From Euphorbia lathyris (lineage: Eukaryota > Streptophyta > Magnoliopsida > Malpighiales > Euphorbiaceae), in the NCBI RefSeq assembly GCF_963576675.1, contig NC_088918.1, positions 36,613,501 to 36,677,500 of the forward strand: 64,000 nucleotides of DNA, given 5' to 3'. Positions within the stretch are counted from its first letter, which is position 1; each line of letters opens with the position of its first letter. Under the pieces are notes generated by a model. It searched no databases. It saw only the letters and a list, made by a program, of their open reading frames with translations, and was not told the origin of the DNA. Of the stretch, positions 1-12,259 are shown one piece after another. A program made the translations under genes and the position numbers.

Positions 1-2282
1 ATAAAACCCTCTGGTTGTGTCATGTAGACATCTTCGAGTAACTTCCCATTCAGGAAAGCGGTTTTAACATTCATCTGCCATATCTCATAGTTATACCATG
101 CAGCTATGGCTAGTACTATCCTAATGGATTTGAACATAGCAACTGGTGAAAAGGTTTCATCATAGTCAATTCCTTGGATTTGTCTATAACCTTTTGCCAC
201 TAGTCGCCCCTTGAAGGTGTTATCGGCTTTTAATTTGAAACACCACCTGCAGCCAATCGTTTTAACACCCGGAGGTGGATCCACCAAGTTCCACACTTGG
301 TTATCACGCATAGACTGCATTTCAGCCTCCATAGCTTTACGCCATTGATCTGATTGTGGGCTTTCAATAGCCTCTTGATAAGTCTTGGGCTCATCCTGGT
401 CATCGACCATTATGTCCCCATCATCAGTCACGACAAAGCCGTACCTCTCGGGCTGATGACGCGTCCTATCTGACCTTCTAGGTTCATGTGTAACTGGTTC
501 AACCTCCTCAATTTCTTGAGGACCTAAATCGGTTACCTGAGCATCCTCAACATCTGCTGTAGGAGTTGGTGAGTCTTGAATCTCAGCGAGATCAATATTG
601 CTCCCACTGTCTACTTTGGAAAGAAATTCCTTTTCCAAAAAGACTGCAAACCTAGCCACGAATGTTTTATTCTCGGCTGGGTTATAGAAGTAATAACCCT
701 TAGTTTCCTTAGGGTAACCCACGAACTAGCATTTAACAGATCTGGACTCTAGTTTGCCACTTATCAATTTCTTGACATGTGCATCACAGCCCCAAATCTT
801 CATGAAGGAAACGTTGGGCTTTCGGCCCGTCCATAATTCATATGGTGTTCCTTCAACTGCCTTGCTCGGTGTATTGTTAATTATATGAGCAGCAGTTTCC
901 AAAGCAAATCCCTAAAAGGAGATAGGGAGAGAAGCTTGACTCATCATTGAGCGGACCATGTCGAGCAGGGTCCTGTTCCTCCTTTCTAACACTCCATTCC
1001 ATTAGGGTGTAGCAGGAGGAGTGAGTTGGGATACAATCCCACACTCTCTCAAGAATGAGACAAACTCTTGGCTCAAGTATTCACCCACTCTATCAGACCG
1101 GAGCGCTTTTACTTTCTTGCCAAGTTGATTTTCTACTTCATTTTTGAAATCTTTGAATCTCAAAAGAGTTTCAGATTTATGTTTCATCGGATACACATAC
1201 CCATATCGGCTATAGTCATCTGTGAAGGTAATAAAGTACAGAAAACCAGATCTAGCACTGGTGCTCATTGGACCACATACATCTGAGTGTATCAGCTCCA
1301 ACAGCTCTGTGGCCCTTACACCAGTTTTGGTGAAAGGCGCCTTTGTCATCTTCCCTCTTAAACAAGATTCACACGTGTCATAAGACTGCATGTCGAATGA
1401 CCCTAGCGCTCCACTAGAGTGAAGCCTAGTTATGCGTTTCTCATTTATGTGGCCAAGACGACAGTGCCAGATATATGTAGGATTTAGTTCATTAGTCTTA
1501 ATCCTTTTAGCGTTTATGTTATAGATTGATTCACTACGTTTTAGATCAAGGATATACAAACCATTTTCTAGAAATGCGGTTCCATAAACAATATTGCCAC
1601 GATGTATAGAAATCCTACCACTTCCAATATTAAAATTAAAACTGGAAATATCCAACATAGAAACTGAGATAATATTCCTGCGCATTGCAGGTACAAAACA
1701 ACAATCTTTAAGTTCTAAAACTAAACCAGTAGGCATCTCCAAAGTGTAATCTCCGATCTCCAAGGCCTCTACACGAGCATCATTGCCGACTCGAAGATCC
1801 ACTTCACCAGATCCTAACAACCTCCTATTTCTCATTCCCTGCACATTTGAACAAATGTGAGTACCACATCCAGTGTCTAAAACCCAAGATGTAGAAATAG
1901 CCAGATTTATCTCAACAACATAAATGCCAGAACCAGAAGCTTTAGCCTTCTGTTTCTCCCTTATCTTTGGACACACGTTCTTCCAGTGTCCCTTCTCATT
2001 ACATTCGTGATAGATATCATCTGTCGAGGCCAACCTACCCTTAGGAGTTGCCGCCTTCCTTATCTTTGACTTGGCCTTTTGGGCGTTCGCCTTGGACTTG
2101 GACTTGGCCTTTCCCTTAGGCATGTTCCCTTTGTTGGCTGGTAAGGTAGTAGTCAGTACAGATTCCTTCCACTCGTGTCTACAAACCTTTTGCAAGTCCA
2201 TAGAACAGTCAAGGTAATCAGTCCCTGAAGATTTTTCCTTTTCCAGGAGTGGTCTGAAGGAGTTGTTGCTTATTGCAGTCAT
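1..2282 (-). pseudogene. Copia A gag-pol polyprotein, degenerate and partial
   Basis: One reading frame runs from the ATG at 2282 to the window edge, broken only by stops at 1002-1004 (TAA), 912-914 (TAG) and 726-728 (TAG). Gag starts normally (MTAISNNS), but after about 45 residues it jumps to a basic Lys-rich stretch and the zinc knuckle, so most of the UBN2-type gag domain is missing in frame. The knuckle reads Y-H-E-C-N-E-K-G-H-x4-C and lacks its first Cys. Protease keeps the D-T-G triad in WVLDTGCGTHIC. The GAG-pre-integrase and integrase domains follow (HSDVCGP, TDDYSRYG, and the Glu in VGEYL). The RT motif that normally reads WQMDVKTAF has Asn instead of Asp (codon 69-71). Non-functional. 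Confidence 0.9.
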
Positions 2283-3930
2283 TATTTCTTTTTTTTATGT
2301 AACTTGGTGATTTTTATCTACATGGAAAAATTACATTAGAGTTAGAATAAAGGGCTTAAGCCAAAGATCAAATTAATAATCCATTTTAATTTGTTATTGG
2401 TGATATTTATTTGGCTGTCTTGACCAATATCCACAATCCATCAATAATCGACCGAGCTAGGGCTCCGCCGTCGACCATTGACGATTTGGTAGGATAAACT
2501 ATCCAATCCTCCGCAATGACTCTTAGTATGATGGACTTTGTGACACTTAGCCCATCTGTGCTTAGGGCCCGCTCTGAGCTAATGCTACCCACGTTGAGTC
2601 CAACCACCATACACGTGTTAGCCATACCAAAGTATCCTAACCCTCGACGGCCCACTAAATACTACAGCATACCTGCTAGGGCACGTCATACACTGTAGCA
2701 CTACCTGGAAGGAAGAGGTGTGAATATGGAAAGCACTTTTAAGCGACTCAATATTTCATTATCCGGATTAATTAAGTGATACGGCTTTAACATATAATTA
2801 TCGCGGGTGATGATCTGGTGATCGTTGCTACTTATATTTCATGTTATACTAAGCAATTGTATAATTAAAATAAACATAGAGACTCTATGGGCCTTCTAAT
2901 ACATCATAGTGAAACTAGATAAACTATCTAATCTTCACGGGCTTGCTTCAAGTCTCCTTGGGCTCCCACCATGGGCTTGGACCATCTGGGATTCTTCACG
3001 ACCAATTACAATTTTTATGAATAGAACCTATTCTAAAATTACATTAATGAAAGAATGACACGCATGCCATATTTCCCAAAAAAAAAAATTAAATTACAAA
3101 CCGACTTTAATTTAGGGCCCATAGAACTCTATAACACATTGCTGCACGGTAAGACATATAAATATAATGCATGATCATGGCATTCCAAAATCATCTAATA
3201 AAGTTAAGCCGAGTTACTTAGGGTGAAATCGCCAATTTTACCATATGTGACTAAGGCCCATAAAGGCCCAAACGGTTAACATCCATTTGTATGCAAAATT
3301 ACAATTTCGCTCCCACTGAATTTTAGGGTCGTCACATATCTAAAATTTAGCCCTCCCAATTTAAACCGGTGTCACGGTCTATTGGGCCAATTTCAAAAAT
3401 TAATCATATTCAATTTTACACAAATTATCAATTCGATTAAAATTAAATATGCATGCCAATCAAAAACGTTTTAATACCAATTAATTTTCATTCCAAACAC
3501 GTTTAATAAATTAAACGGTATTAGGGCCCTGATTTTATTAAAAAAATACCCGTGAAAATTTTTAAAGATTAAAATCAGTCCCGTTAAATCCAAAATTAGA
3601 CTAATTCTGAATTTTTGACGGACTCGGGATAGCGACGGGGCTGCTGTCCGCGGACAGCTGTCCCGCGACTGCTATTCCGTGTCCGAAACTATTTTTTTTC
3701 TTTTTATTACTGTATAAATAAAACAGCTGCTGTATTTTTTTTTTAAATTTATAATTCTAAAAATAATTTCAGAACCAAACACAACAAAATACAGACATAA
3801 ATAAAATAGAAAACTTCCTAGAACAATTTCTACACGAGGAATTAAATAGGAAATTTCAAATTTTGATTTGGAAAAATAATAAAACCAAATCATATTAATT
3901 TTTCAATCAATCAAAACGGACTAAACCATG
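2283..3930 (-). other. Copia A untranslated leader between PBS and gag
   Basis: About 1.65 kb without a supported gene. It lies between the primer binding site and the gag start and is mostly AT-rich. Near its 5' end is a GC-rich island (about 3617-3690) with overlapping perfect palindromes: GCTGTCCGCGGACAGC at 3644-3659 and GGACAGCTGTCC at 3653-3664. Small open frames here show no retrotransposon motif. Confidence 0.7.
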
Positions 3931-3942
3931 GCTCTGATACCA
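3931..3942 (-). promoter_or_regulatory. Primer binding site of Copia A
   Basis: On the minus strand this reads TGGTATCAGAGC, which complements the 3' region of initiator tRNA-Met and is the usual PBS of plant Copia elements. It sits next to the LTR 3' end (CCCTAACA on the minus strand), with one extra base between them. Confidence 0.9.
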
Positions 3943-3943
3943 C

Positions 3944-4840
3944 TGTTAGGGATTATTGCCAGTTAATCAATTATAGCGCAGCGGAATTACGGTTTAAAAT
4001 TTATTTCTAATCCCTTATAGCTTGATCTTTGTCCGTTAACCATTGATTGAATAAAACCTTTTGATCCGTTTAAGGATATAAACATACCCGGACTGTCTCT
4101 TCTAGAGACGGCTGAAGAATCCACAAGGTAGTAAGATCTCCATAGTCAGGTGCACGAACAGCTATTGAGCCAGAACCGGTGCTAGCCGAAGAACGGAGAA
4201 AGATCTGGAGAGATAGAGTAATTTCACAAAGATTCCTCACCTTTAATCATGTGGTGGCCGCCTAACTTATTGCTTCCCAAGCAATAGAATTGTGGCCGAA
4301 AATCATATGAATTAGTGATTAGGTTATTAGGTTAATTTTATATATATAGTGTGTTTATTTCTAAACCTAATTGGTTTAGGGTTAATTGGTTAATTACAAA
4401 ACTAATCCAATCTTAATCTAATTACATAAATAAATACCAATAGTATTTATTCTATGCAATTAATTATGATTAGATTAAATTTAATTACCCCAATTAAATA
4501 AACAACACTAATTAATAAATTGACGTATCAAGTAATTAATTATTCACCGAATGCAATTTCATTAATTTACAAATTAATTAATTACATTCCCCAAATTAAT
4601 TAATCAATTAAATACTCAACTCCTAAAACCATTAATTAATTACATTGATACAAAGTATCAATTAATTAACCACTAATTAATTACTTTGACATTTTATTGT
4701 CATCAATTAATAAATTCTATCTCTCCAATGTACCGTTCTATAAGTTCTAACTCAGATGTTCGATGTGCACGATCCTATGGGCCTATCCTTAGCTAGCATG
4801 CTTAAACAAGTCATGTTCTCAAATCTCCAATATCAAAATA
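3944..4840 (-). repeat. 5' LTR of Copia A (outer end approximate)
   Basis: The inner edge is fixed by the PBS: on the minus strand the LTR ends ...CCCTAACA just before TGGTATCAGAGC. The stretch from about 4330 to 4740 is very AT-rich. No matching TG..CA outer end could be placed with confidence because the partner LTR is outside the window. Confidence 0.65.
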
Positions 4841-5892
4841 TTAAAAAAAAATCAATTCATTTCAAAAAATCAATTAGCAAAAGAGTATATACCATAATCA
4901 ATTAGCTAGTGATCGGGTTCCGGTACCAATCTAGTTGGGACAAGATCGGTTCCCTTTTCCCTGATTTTCCTACCTTTACTTAAAAAAATCTGTTTAGTAG
5001 AATCATATAGTTTTGTTTTTTTATAAAAGAATATATTATTCCATCATAAAAAACTGAAGGAAGATAAATAAACTTCCATATGGATTCAAACTAGAACTGG
5101 TATAAAATCTACAAAGAGAATCAAACTATTTTTATAAAAGGAAATTATACCTTAAATGAAATTCTAAAACTTCTTAGAAACCAAAAGCCACCCATTCGCA
5201 ATTCAATTTTCATCATTAAAACCCTTCAGGATAAATGGATATATACGAAACAAATGCACACACGGACTATAAGTTAATTCCACTCATGTTAAACTCGACA
5301 AGAGCAAATGAATACATCATAACATTAGGTTATCTATATGGCTTAAAATTTCTTATTGATTACTGGGACTTTTAAGTCCTAGGACTAGAATACAACATAA
5401 CATTAATTAAAAGGTTAATCACAAAATTGGAGCTATTTGAAAGTTCATTTACATATTAGGACTAGTTGTCTCACTTCTTACCAATCTAGACACTTGATTT
5501 GGACCAAAATACCCTCACTTTCACTTTCTTCTCTTTTTCCTCATATTCACTTCTCTTCCATCGAAGTCCTCCTCCAAAAATCAAAAGCTCCATCGAAGTC
5601 CTCTCACGAAATCGGAGTCCACCGTCGAAGCTCCATATCCAAATCGACCCCTCCGTTTCGAATCGCTATCGAAGTCAGAAGCTATTCGAAACCTAGGATC
5701 ACATGCAATAAATATTCCCAAAAACGGAATCGTCTTGGAAGTCGGAAGCTCTTGTAGTATATTTATTGGAGAAGCCAATTTTCTTTCCTGCTATTCGCAG
5801 TACCATTTTAACTTCTCACATAAGTTGTTTCTTTTTTTTTTCTTTTTTTTTTTTTGGTTCTAATCTCTTCTCAAATCTGGTTTCATCCTTGC
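4841..5892. other. Spacer, no gene recognised
   Basis: AT-rich spacer. A short pyrimidine-rich, Ser/Pro-coding stretch at 5437-5757 is open on the plus strand for 106 codons, but no family is recognisable and its codon pattern looks like a CT-rich leader. I see no other coding, RNA or mobile-element signal. Confidence 0.5.
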
Positions 5893-6092
5893 GTTGTCGA
5901 GTTGCATATATAACGCGACATCATATATAAATTATTCGTTGTCGCATTGTGTCACGTTTTCATATAACGCAACAGGCGTTATATGAAAACGTGACATAAT
6001 GCGACAATAATTATGTTAGCTGTCGCGAACGCGACATAACGCGACAAAGAATAGTTTATATATGATGTCATGTTATATATACAACGCGACAA
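5893..6092. repeat. Foldback (inverted-repeat) element, about 200 bp
   Basis: The left arm (5893-5970) contains GTTGTCG, ACGCGACATCATATATAA and TTTTCATATAACGC. The right arm, starting at 5976 after a 5-nt spacer AACAG, carries the reverse complements. The right arm is longer because about 40 bp containing further CGCGACA motifs is inserted between its inner and outer parts. The structure suggests a MITE or foldback element. No clear target duplication was found. Confidence 0.75.
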
Positions 6093-6772
6093 CACGACAG
6101 CTGCCGGAGTTGCTCTCAGTACCGATTGGAGAATGAACCGCCTCCTAATCGTTTCAGAATTTCTGTTGAAGATGCAAGAAAAGTTTTGAGATTAACTCAG
6201 ATTGTGAAGTTGAAAGAAGATGCGAGAAAAGTTTTGAGGTTAACATCATCATGAAATTTGAGTTGGATTATCAAGGTGAAGAAATGAAGAAGATGAGAGC
6301 ATTTTTGTCCAAGTGTAGTGAAAGTTTTTAGATTTGTAAGATGTTGAACAACTAGGCCTAATATGTAAATGGGCTTTCAAAATAGGTCAGATTTGTAATT
6401 TTCCCAATAATTAAACCTTGTATCAATCCCACATATAACTACTACTGTACAGCCTGATCTGATCCCCATTTACAACTCCCAAGATTAAGATTAAATAAAC
6501 TCTCCAACATTGCTTCTCTTTGCAGAATCACATGTTTCTCTATTCAAAATGTCTCTATATTCTTCAGACCACAGCACTCAACTCACCATCTAATGCCAAA
6601 TTGCATCACCAACTCATTGATATTAGCCTCCACCTCAGGATTCATTTCTTTTCAGGCTAGCTCCAGCCACTCTTGGCACAATAATAATCATATGCACAAA
6701 ATACAATTCACTCAGACGGCCCTTTTCAATCAAACCAATCCAATCCAATCCTCTCTTCCGCAATAAACCACC
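6093..6772. other. Spacer and probable 3' UTR of the PAT17 gene
   Basis: No gene recognised. A short imperfect direct repeat (AAGATGCRAGAAAAGTTTTGAG) occurs at about 6172 and 6217. The part nearest 6772 is probably the 3' UTR of the minus-strand acyltransferase gene. Confidence 0.5.
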
Positions 6773-9700
6773 TCAGCTAGACTTGGATTTTCTTTTCCGA
6801 AATGATGGTCTTGTTGATAACGGAAACACTATTTCCAAAAGATTCTCAAGTATACCCTTATCATACATGTTTTTCTTTGCATCAATCTCAGTATCTTCAA
6901 GTGGGGATCTCTGGAAAAAGGCTTTGCATTTGTTCATCCGAGGCTTTGCTTCACTGCTCAACCCGCTAATGCTTGCTTTAAGTGCTGCAGCACTAACTCT
7001 TGCTTCCCTCACTTTCCTTTGCCAGCTTATGTACTCTTGCCACTTGAATGTCTATAATTGCACACCAACAAAAACTAATTAAGCATCTCAGTTTTGATAA
7101 ACTAATAATAGTAAAGCAAAACACATCACAAATGACAAAACCATCTAAAAGAATTACCAAAAATTCAAGCAACACCATGGAATCAATCATGGAAACAGCA
7201 CAACTTCTCATTATTTCATTCTTCATGATAAATGGGGAACAATTTATTGCATAAAACTAAAAACCACCCCTCTAGAAAATAGAAATGAAATTGGCACTTC
7301 ATGAAAAAGCAATAATTCTTGGCAAAGACTGACCAAGTGAATTTGGTAAGTCATCGTTAGATCTAAGCTCATTAAAATCTTGTGGTGGAGATTAAAAGCA
7401 TCGTAAGTCTTAGATTCATACCTCCTAGATCTAACGGTGACTGACCAAATTTACTTGGTCAGTGACTGACCAGGTAAAAACCACCGTTCACTTAATTAGT
7501 AGTAGTCAACTTCTATTTGATCATTTGTGCACAGGAAATCACCTACGACTTGCTGACAAATTATTAGAAAAGCAATCAGAAAATATTAAGATTCATTCTT
7601 CTGCCGGGGTTGAAAACAAATACATATGCAAAATCATTCTCATGTCAGCTATAGTCTCACATCCCAAGTTCAGTTGAGTAAATGAAAGTTAGAGGGTAGA
7701 GGTAGATGGAAGAAGACGCTGGCCTTTTCTGTGTATCAGATGCTTTTCTAATTCAATTAAACATTTTCCAGACTTCTAGTATACACAGGAAACAGGTCCC
7801 AACACCGAGGAGACTAGGGAATGGAACAAGACATTTTAGTCAAAAACTAAAGCTGTTGCAGTGTTGTTGTAATGTACAACAATCACAAATAGGTTAAAAG
7901 GAAATATATTTTCCTATGCTTAGGCAGTGAAGTGCTTTAGTCATTAAGGTTTTTAGTTTACTTATATCAAAACAGTAATAGCAGTTGCCTTAGTGTTTAT
8001 TTTTCCTATTAGGAAGTAGTGATTTATTTGAATTTACTTGTAGTTTTCCTAAATAGAACTCTTTCCTGTTGTAATCTCTTGGTGTCTCCTATAAGAGATA
8101 GCATCTTTAAATAAAAGTTTATCATGAATTTTCAGTCAAAAATAAGAATAAGGGGCGTTTGGTGACCTCTTACACATCACCATTGAGCTTCAAGGCTAGG
8201 TTCCACGAAGGACAAGAAAAACAAGGAAGATCAACGGGTTTTTCTTGTGAATTGACCTGTGACGATATCCTATTCGTGGAACCATAACATGCAGAACTCA
8301 TTTAAACTGACCAATTCAGGAAAGTACCCTATACATTCTGGAAAGTCGAAATTTATTTCCACTAGGTGGATGCGTATACCTGTTGTGCCACATTTCTTAT
8401 TCCTCTTTCCTTTTCTCCGCATAATGGAGAAAATGAACACTAAGTATCCCCTGCTATATTTGTAGTTTAACTTATTTATCTTTATTTCCCTTTTCTATAC
8501 TGCAAAAGGGAGAGCTAATTGCAGCAATGGGGTCTATGGTTTCAAATTAGAATGCTCATGTGCCATTACTCATCAACTGACTCCATGCTAATCTTATTTC
8601 CAAAAAGGAGAAAAACACAAAACAAAGCGCAGAATTGTAAGGCGAGCAAAGGAAACCTCATTTGTTGTGGTGTTCGTGAGACAAAGGTTAGCATGGTATA
8701 CAAAGAATCCTGCCAATAAGAGAGATACTACGGCAAGAAACACCAAAAGAAGAATTTGAGTGTTATATGCACCCAGCAGCCACTGCAAACCACAAAATAC
8801 AATTAATCATAAGGGTAAATGAAAAAGTATAGACAAAATGTCAGAAGAAAGATAACGAAAAATCACTATTCCCCCACCTGTACAACATGCGGAGCTAAAC
8901 TACGGAATGAATTTCCAACACCATAATAAACTGCAAATAATGAACAGACATGTCATCACAATCATAAATAAAAACAGTCATCAACTAGAGTTTTCACATG
9001 GGAACTGATTTTACCGGTCAGAATATATGCAATCTTCAATTCTTTGAATCGTCCTGCAAGAATCAATCCTATGGCAATTGTGCCATACAAACAAAGAAGA
9101 AAATGCCTGCAAAAGATTAACAAGATATCTAAATTATTTTAATAATGATGAAGAAATGGAAAATTGAAAATAAATGCAACTGATTGCAATAAATGTCAAA
9201 CAAAGTTGTGAAGTGCAACAATATAGTTTGCTAATGAATCATATATACTTACCATAAAAGAAAAGCCAAGAAGTATCGGGTATTTTTCTCTCCTATACAA
9301 TTATTCTGCAATAAAAAGACGCAATGGAGGAACTGAAATTTGATTTGTTTTAGAAACACAAAACTACAAATGAATTAGCTAATCATAAAATGGCCAAAAA
9401 CATGAATTAAACAAAAAAGGGGTGACAGAAGAGTACAAACCATCCATCCACAATGATGGTCAAACCGTGCAACACATCGGTTGCATATGCTGCAGTGCTT
9501 GGACCTAGCAGGTCTACATCAAGGTGAAAAATTCCATCTTAAAAGTATGAAAATAAAAAACTCAACCAAATACAATTAAAGTACATACTTCGGTATTTTA
9601 CATGTAGAACATTCTTTCTTTGTGAAGATTATATTGTCATATGGATAGGCAGAGAGATATTCTAAAACATTTTCAGGCTTCACAGTTCCTGGATCAGAGA

Positions 9701-10595
9701 AGCTAGTCAATATAAAGAGTAGAACACCAACACCAACTGCCAACAAGCTTGTGTACCTGCGAAAGCAAAGAATGTCCATTCTAATTAGATGCCTCATGCA
9801 ACAGGAATTCTTTTGCAGCAGAATTTTGATGTCGATAATTGTGTAGGTACCTGTGAACTTCACTTAAATAATATCCAGGAAGATAGCTAAAGGATGATGT
9901 TGCGATGAAGTAATAAGTTCCTCCTACAATAGCCAAATATATGACCTGAATTCAAATAGAGATTTTTAAGTGCCAGTTGGAACCCTCATAGATAGAAAAA
10001 TTGAAGCGCATTTTCATCTCAGAAGCTATCAAATGAAAAATTTATATCTTCTCACTGCAAAACCGTGCTGAGCAGTGAGCATAAAATCAAGAAAGTACTA
10101 AAAGAGCAGAACACTCAATTAATCCAATTGAACCCACAACTAACTATCCCACCCTAAAAGGTTCTCCTTTTACTTCATGATCAAAAATTCAAAACTCATG
10201 TAAAGAGAAATATGGAATTTTGATGGGAATACCTGTAAGATAGGATTAGGGCGATCGCAGCAGAAATTCTCAATGGAGAGAATGAAATTCGTGCCCTTAC
10301 TTCCAAAAACGGCACCTACAAAGCGTCTGATCAAAAGCGCCAATCAAATTTCCAAAACAACAAAAAGACATCTAGACGAAATCACCGAAACAAAAAACTA
10401 ACTAAACGTCAGATAAACAGAGAGAAAAGGGGAAGGAAGGGAGTACAGGAAATAATCGTAGGCGCCGAAGGTGAGGAAGTAATGGATACGCTCGATAGGA
10501 GTGCCTTGAAAGATGGGCCATTGCCCGCAGAGGAACGAGATCACCACTAACAATGTAATCAGTCCATGGCAGACCAGAACCCACTGAACCTCCAT
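6773..10595 (-). CDS. PAT17: DHHC-type protein S-acyltransferase (PAT17-like), 10 coding exons
   Basis: Palmitoyltransferase that attaches long-chain acyl groups to cysteines of target proteins at endomembranes. Exons (all GT..AG): 10447-10595, 10233-10326, 9851-9945, 9589-9756, 9441-9513, 9253-9305, 9015-9106, 8878-8930, 8657-8782 and 6773-7051. They join to 1182 nt, 393 codons plus stop, with every phase consistent. The Cys-rich domain spans about residues 163-213 with [15 protein letters not shown] followed by the catalytic D-H-H-C at 187-190. The TTxE motif (TTNE) follows the last membrane segments. About six hydrophobic segments flank the domain, two or more before and two after it. The start [11 protein letters not shown] and the domain order match the Arabidopsis PAT17 class as I recall it. 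Intron 9 is unusually long (about 1.6 kb). No lesion is visible, so the gene is probably functional. The exact paralogue number is less certain than the family. Confidence 0.9.
7328..7463. repeat. Short inverted-repeat MITE in PAT17 intron 9
   Basis: The ends are inverted copies: ACTGACCAAGTGAATTTGGT near 7328 and ACCAAATTTACTTGGTCAGT ending at 7463. The complementarity continues inward through GTTAGATCTA and TAGATCTAAC. It lies wholly within the 1.6 kb intron 9. No target duplication could be assigned. Confidence 0.6.
7464..8656. other. Rest of PAT17 intron 9
   Basis: AT-rich intronic sequence. Several short open frames have no recognisable motif. I see no gene or complete mobile element here. 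Confidence 0.6.
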
Positions 10596-10756
10596 CCTTA
10601 CTGCAGAGGGAGAAGAAAGCTTGACGAAGTAGCGTTGGCCTGCGTTTGGAATTTGGCAAAGCTTTTGACTTTACCCCTGTTTCAAAAGAACTCTAGGCAA
10701 TAACCTACTGCCTCCATAGTTCTTTTTTATTTTATTTTATTTTCTTTATAAAATTT

Positions 10757-11459
10757 CGTTTTGATATATGCAGCACTTAGGGTCATAATATTCTTTTGTA
10801 TTTTCAAGATGTTTATTTATTATGCATTGAATTTTTAAATACACCAAAATTCATTTAATGCAATCATAAATTCTTTTATATTTTCTATATTTGCATTAAT
10901 TTTTTATTTTTTAAAAAGATGTCTACATTTATTATTTCAACAGATTATTTGTAACTGTGTTATTTCGACAAGTTATTTGTAATTTCGACAGGTTATTTAT
11001 AATAGTAACAGAATAAAAGTTACAAATAACCTGTCGAAATAACACAGTTACAAATAACCTGTCAAAATGATAATGTTTGTATCTGCATACAGTTAATTGT
11101 ATTTTGACGGGTTATATACAGTTTTTTTTTTGTGTAACTTTTATCTGTCAGACTTAAACATTATCATTTCGATAGATTATTTGTAACTGTGTTATTTCGA
11201 CAGGTTATTTGTAACTTTTATTCTGTTAATAACACAGTTACAAATAACCCGTTGAAATAATAAATGCAGACATCTTTTTAAAAAATAAAAAATTAATACA
11301 AATATAGAAAATATAAAAGAATTTATGATTGCATTAAATGAATTTTGATGTATTTAAAAGTTCAATGCATAATAAATAAACATCTTGAAAATATAAAAGA
11401 ATATTCTATTTATATTTAATGCTTATATGCAGTCCAAAGGGCTGCATATATCAAAACCG
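10757..11459. repeat. Long-arm foldback element, about 700 bp
   Basis: Outer ends CGTTTTGATATATGCAGC (left) and GCTGCATATATCAAAACCG (right) are inverted copies. The two arms stay complementary for over 300 bp towards a centre near 11100. Both arms carry repeats of a GTTATTTCGACAGGTTATTTG motif, each also present inverted within the arm. This suggests a non-autonomous DNA transposon with very long terminal inverted repeats. No target duplication is clear because the right flank is a poly-A run. Confidence 0.75.
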
Positions 11460-12259
11460 AAAAAAAAAAAAAAAAATCCACATAAATCTGATTTAAATCC
11501 GTTATAAAATCTACATAGAGGAAAAAGAAGTCCATAAACAGAAACAAAATTCCTGAAAGAAAAATAACCAATCACTTATCTGTGTTTTATAGTTAGAAAG
11601 TAACATTTGTTAAATTTTGGTTTGCTATTATTTGTTGTTTGATGACTAAAAAGTGAGCTTTTTAATGTTTAAGTGTGTGAATTTATCTTTTAAAAAAAAC
11701 GTGTGAACTTATATTATTTTATTTATTAAACTGGTTATTAATTTATTTGATAATTATTTATTTACGAGCAAAACAAACAAGTAATGCTCGCGAGTAAAAT
11801 AAATGAAAACTGCTAAGGAGCAAAAACGAGCTGCTCGTGAATAAGATAAACGAGCTGGCTCGTGAGCAAACGAGCTCATGTTCGAGTCGAGCTTGAACAT
11901 AATTTTAAGCTCGAATCGAGCTTGAAGCTCGGCTCGAACTCGTTAATATTATATCGAGCGGAACCCGAACAGGCAAAAGCTCGGGTCATTTATAGTCCTG
12001 GCCCACAACAAGGTTCTTCAGTCGTCATTTGAAAGAGAAGACTTCGAAAATGAAGAATTGACAGAAGATTCAAGAGAAACAATGGATCTAATCGACAGTT
12101 TGAGAATGAAGAACTTGACAAGAATTATATAATAGGGTCTATCCAAACGATGAGCTTTCATTGGTCAATTTTTTTACCACGTGGATCACTCATAAGTTTA
12201 AATAAGGCTTCATATATTATTTGTGTCTTGAACTTGTCTAAAAAGCTTAATTGTCTCCT
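11460..12259. other. Spacer with CGAGC-rich repeat
   Basis: No gene. Between about 11770 and 11990 the sequence repeats CGAGC/GCTCG words (for example CGAGCTCATGTTCGAGTCG), a pattern seen in hAT-type MITEs. Ends and target duplications could not be fixed. The rest is plain AT-rich spacer. Confidence 0.4.

Larger units (their letters stand above)
1..4840 (-). mobile_element. Ty1/Copia LTR retrotransposon A, 5' part, cut by window edge
   Basis: Read on the minus strand, the order is 5' LTR, primer binding site, long leader, gag with zinc knuckle, protease, integrase, then the beginning of reverse transcriptase, which runs off at position 1. This is the Copia order (integrase before RT). The outer LTR edge is not clearly defined, so 4840 is approximate. 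Target duplication and second LTR lie outside the window. The element is dead: three in-frame stops, a shortened gag and a lost RT catalytic residue. Confidence 0.9.

Noticed and set aside
5437..5757. 106-codon plus-strand frame
   Set aside because: Low-complexity Ser/Lys sequence from a CT-rich stretch, with no recognisable domain, no partner exons and an overlapping frame of similar quality.
7900..8260. Possible LTR or SINE remnant in PAT17 intron 9
   Set aside because: Some LTR-like composition, but no end motifs, PBS, tail or duplicated flank could be shown.
11000..11240. Possible CRISPR-like array of GTTATTTCGACAGG repeats
   Set aside because: The repeats are in both orientations with irregular spacing inside a foldback element in plant DNA. 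Not a CRISPR array.
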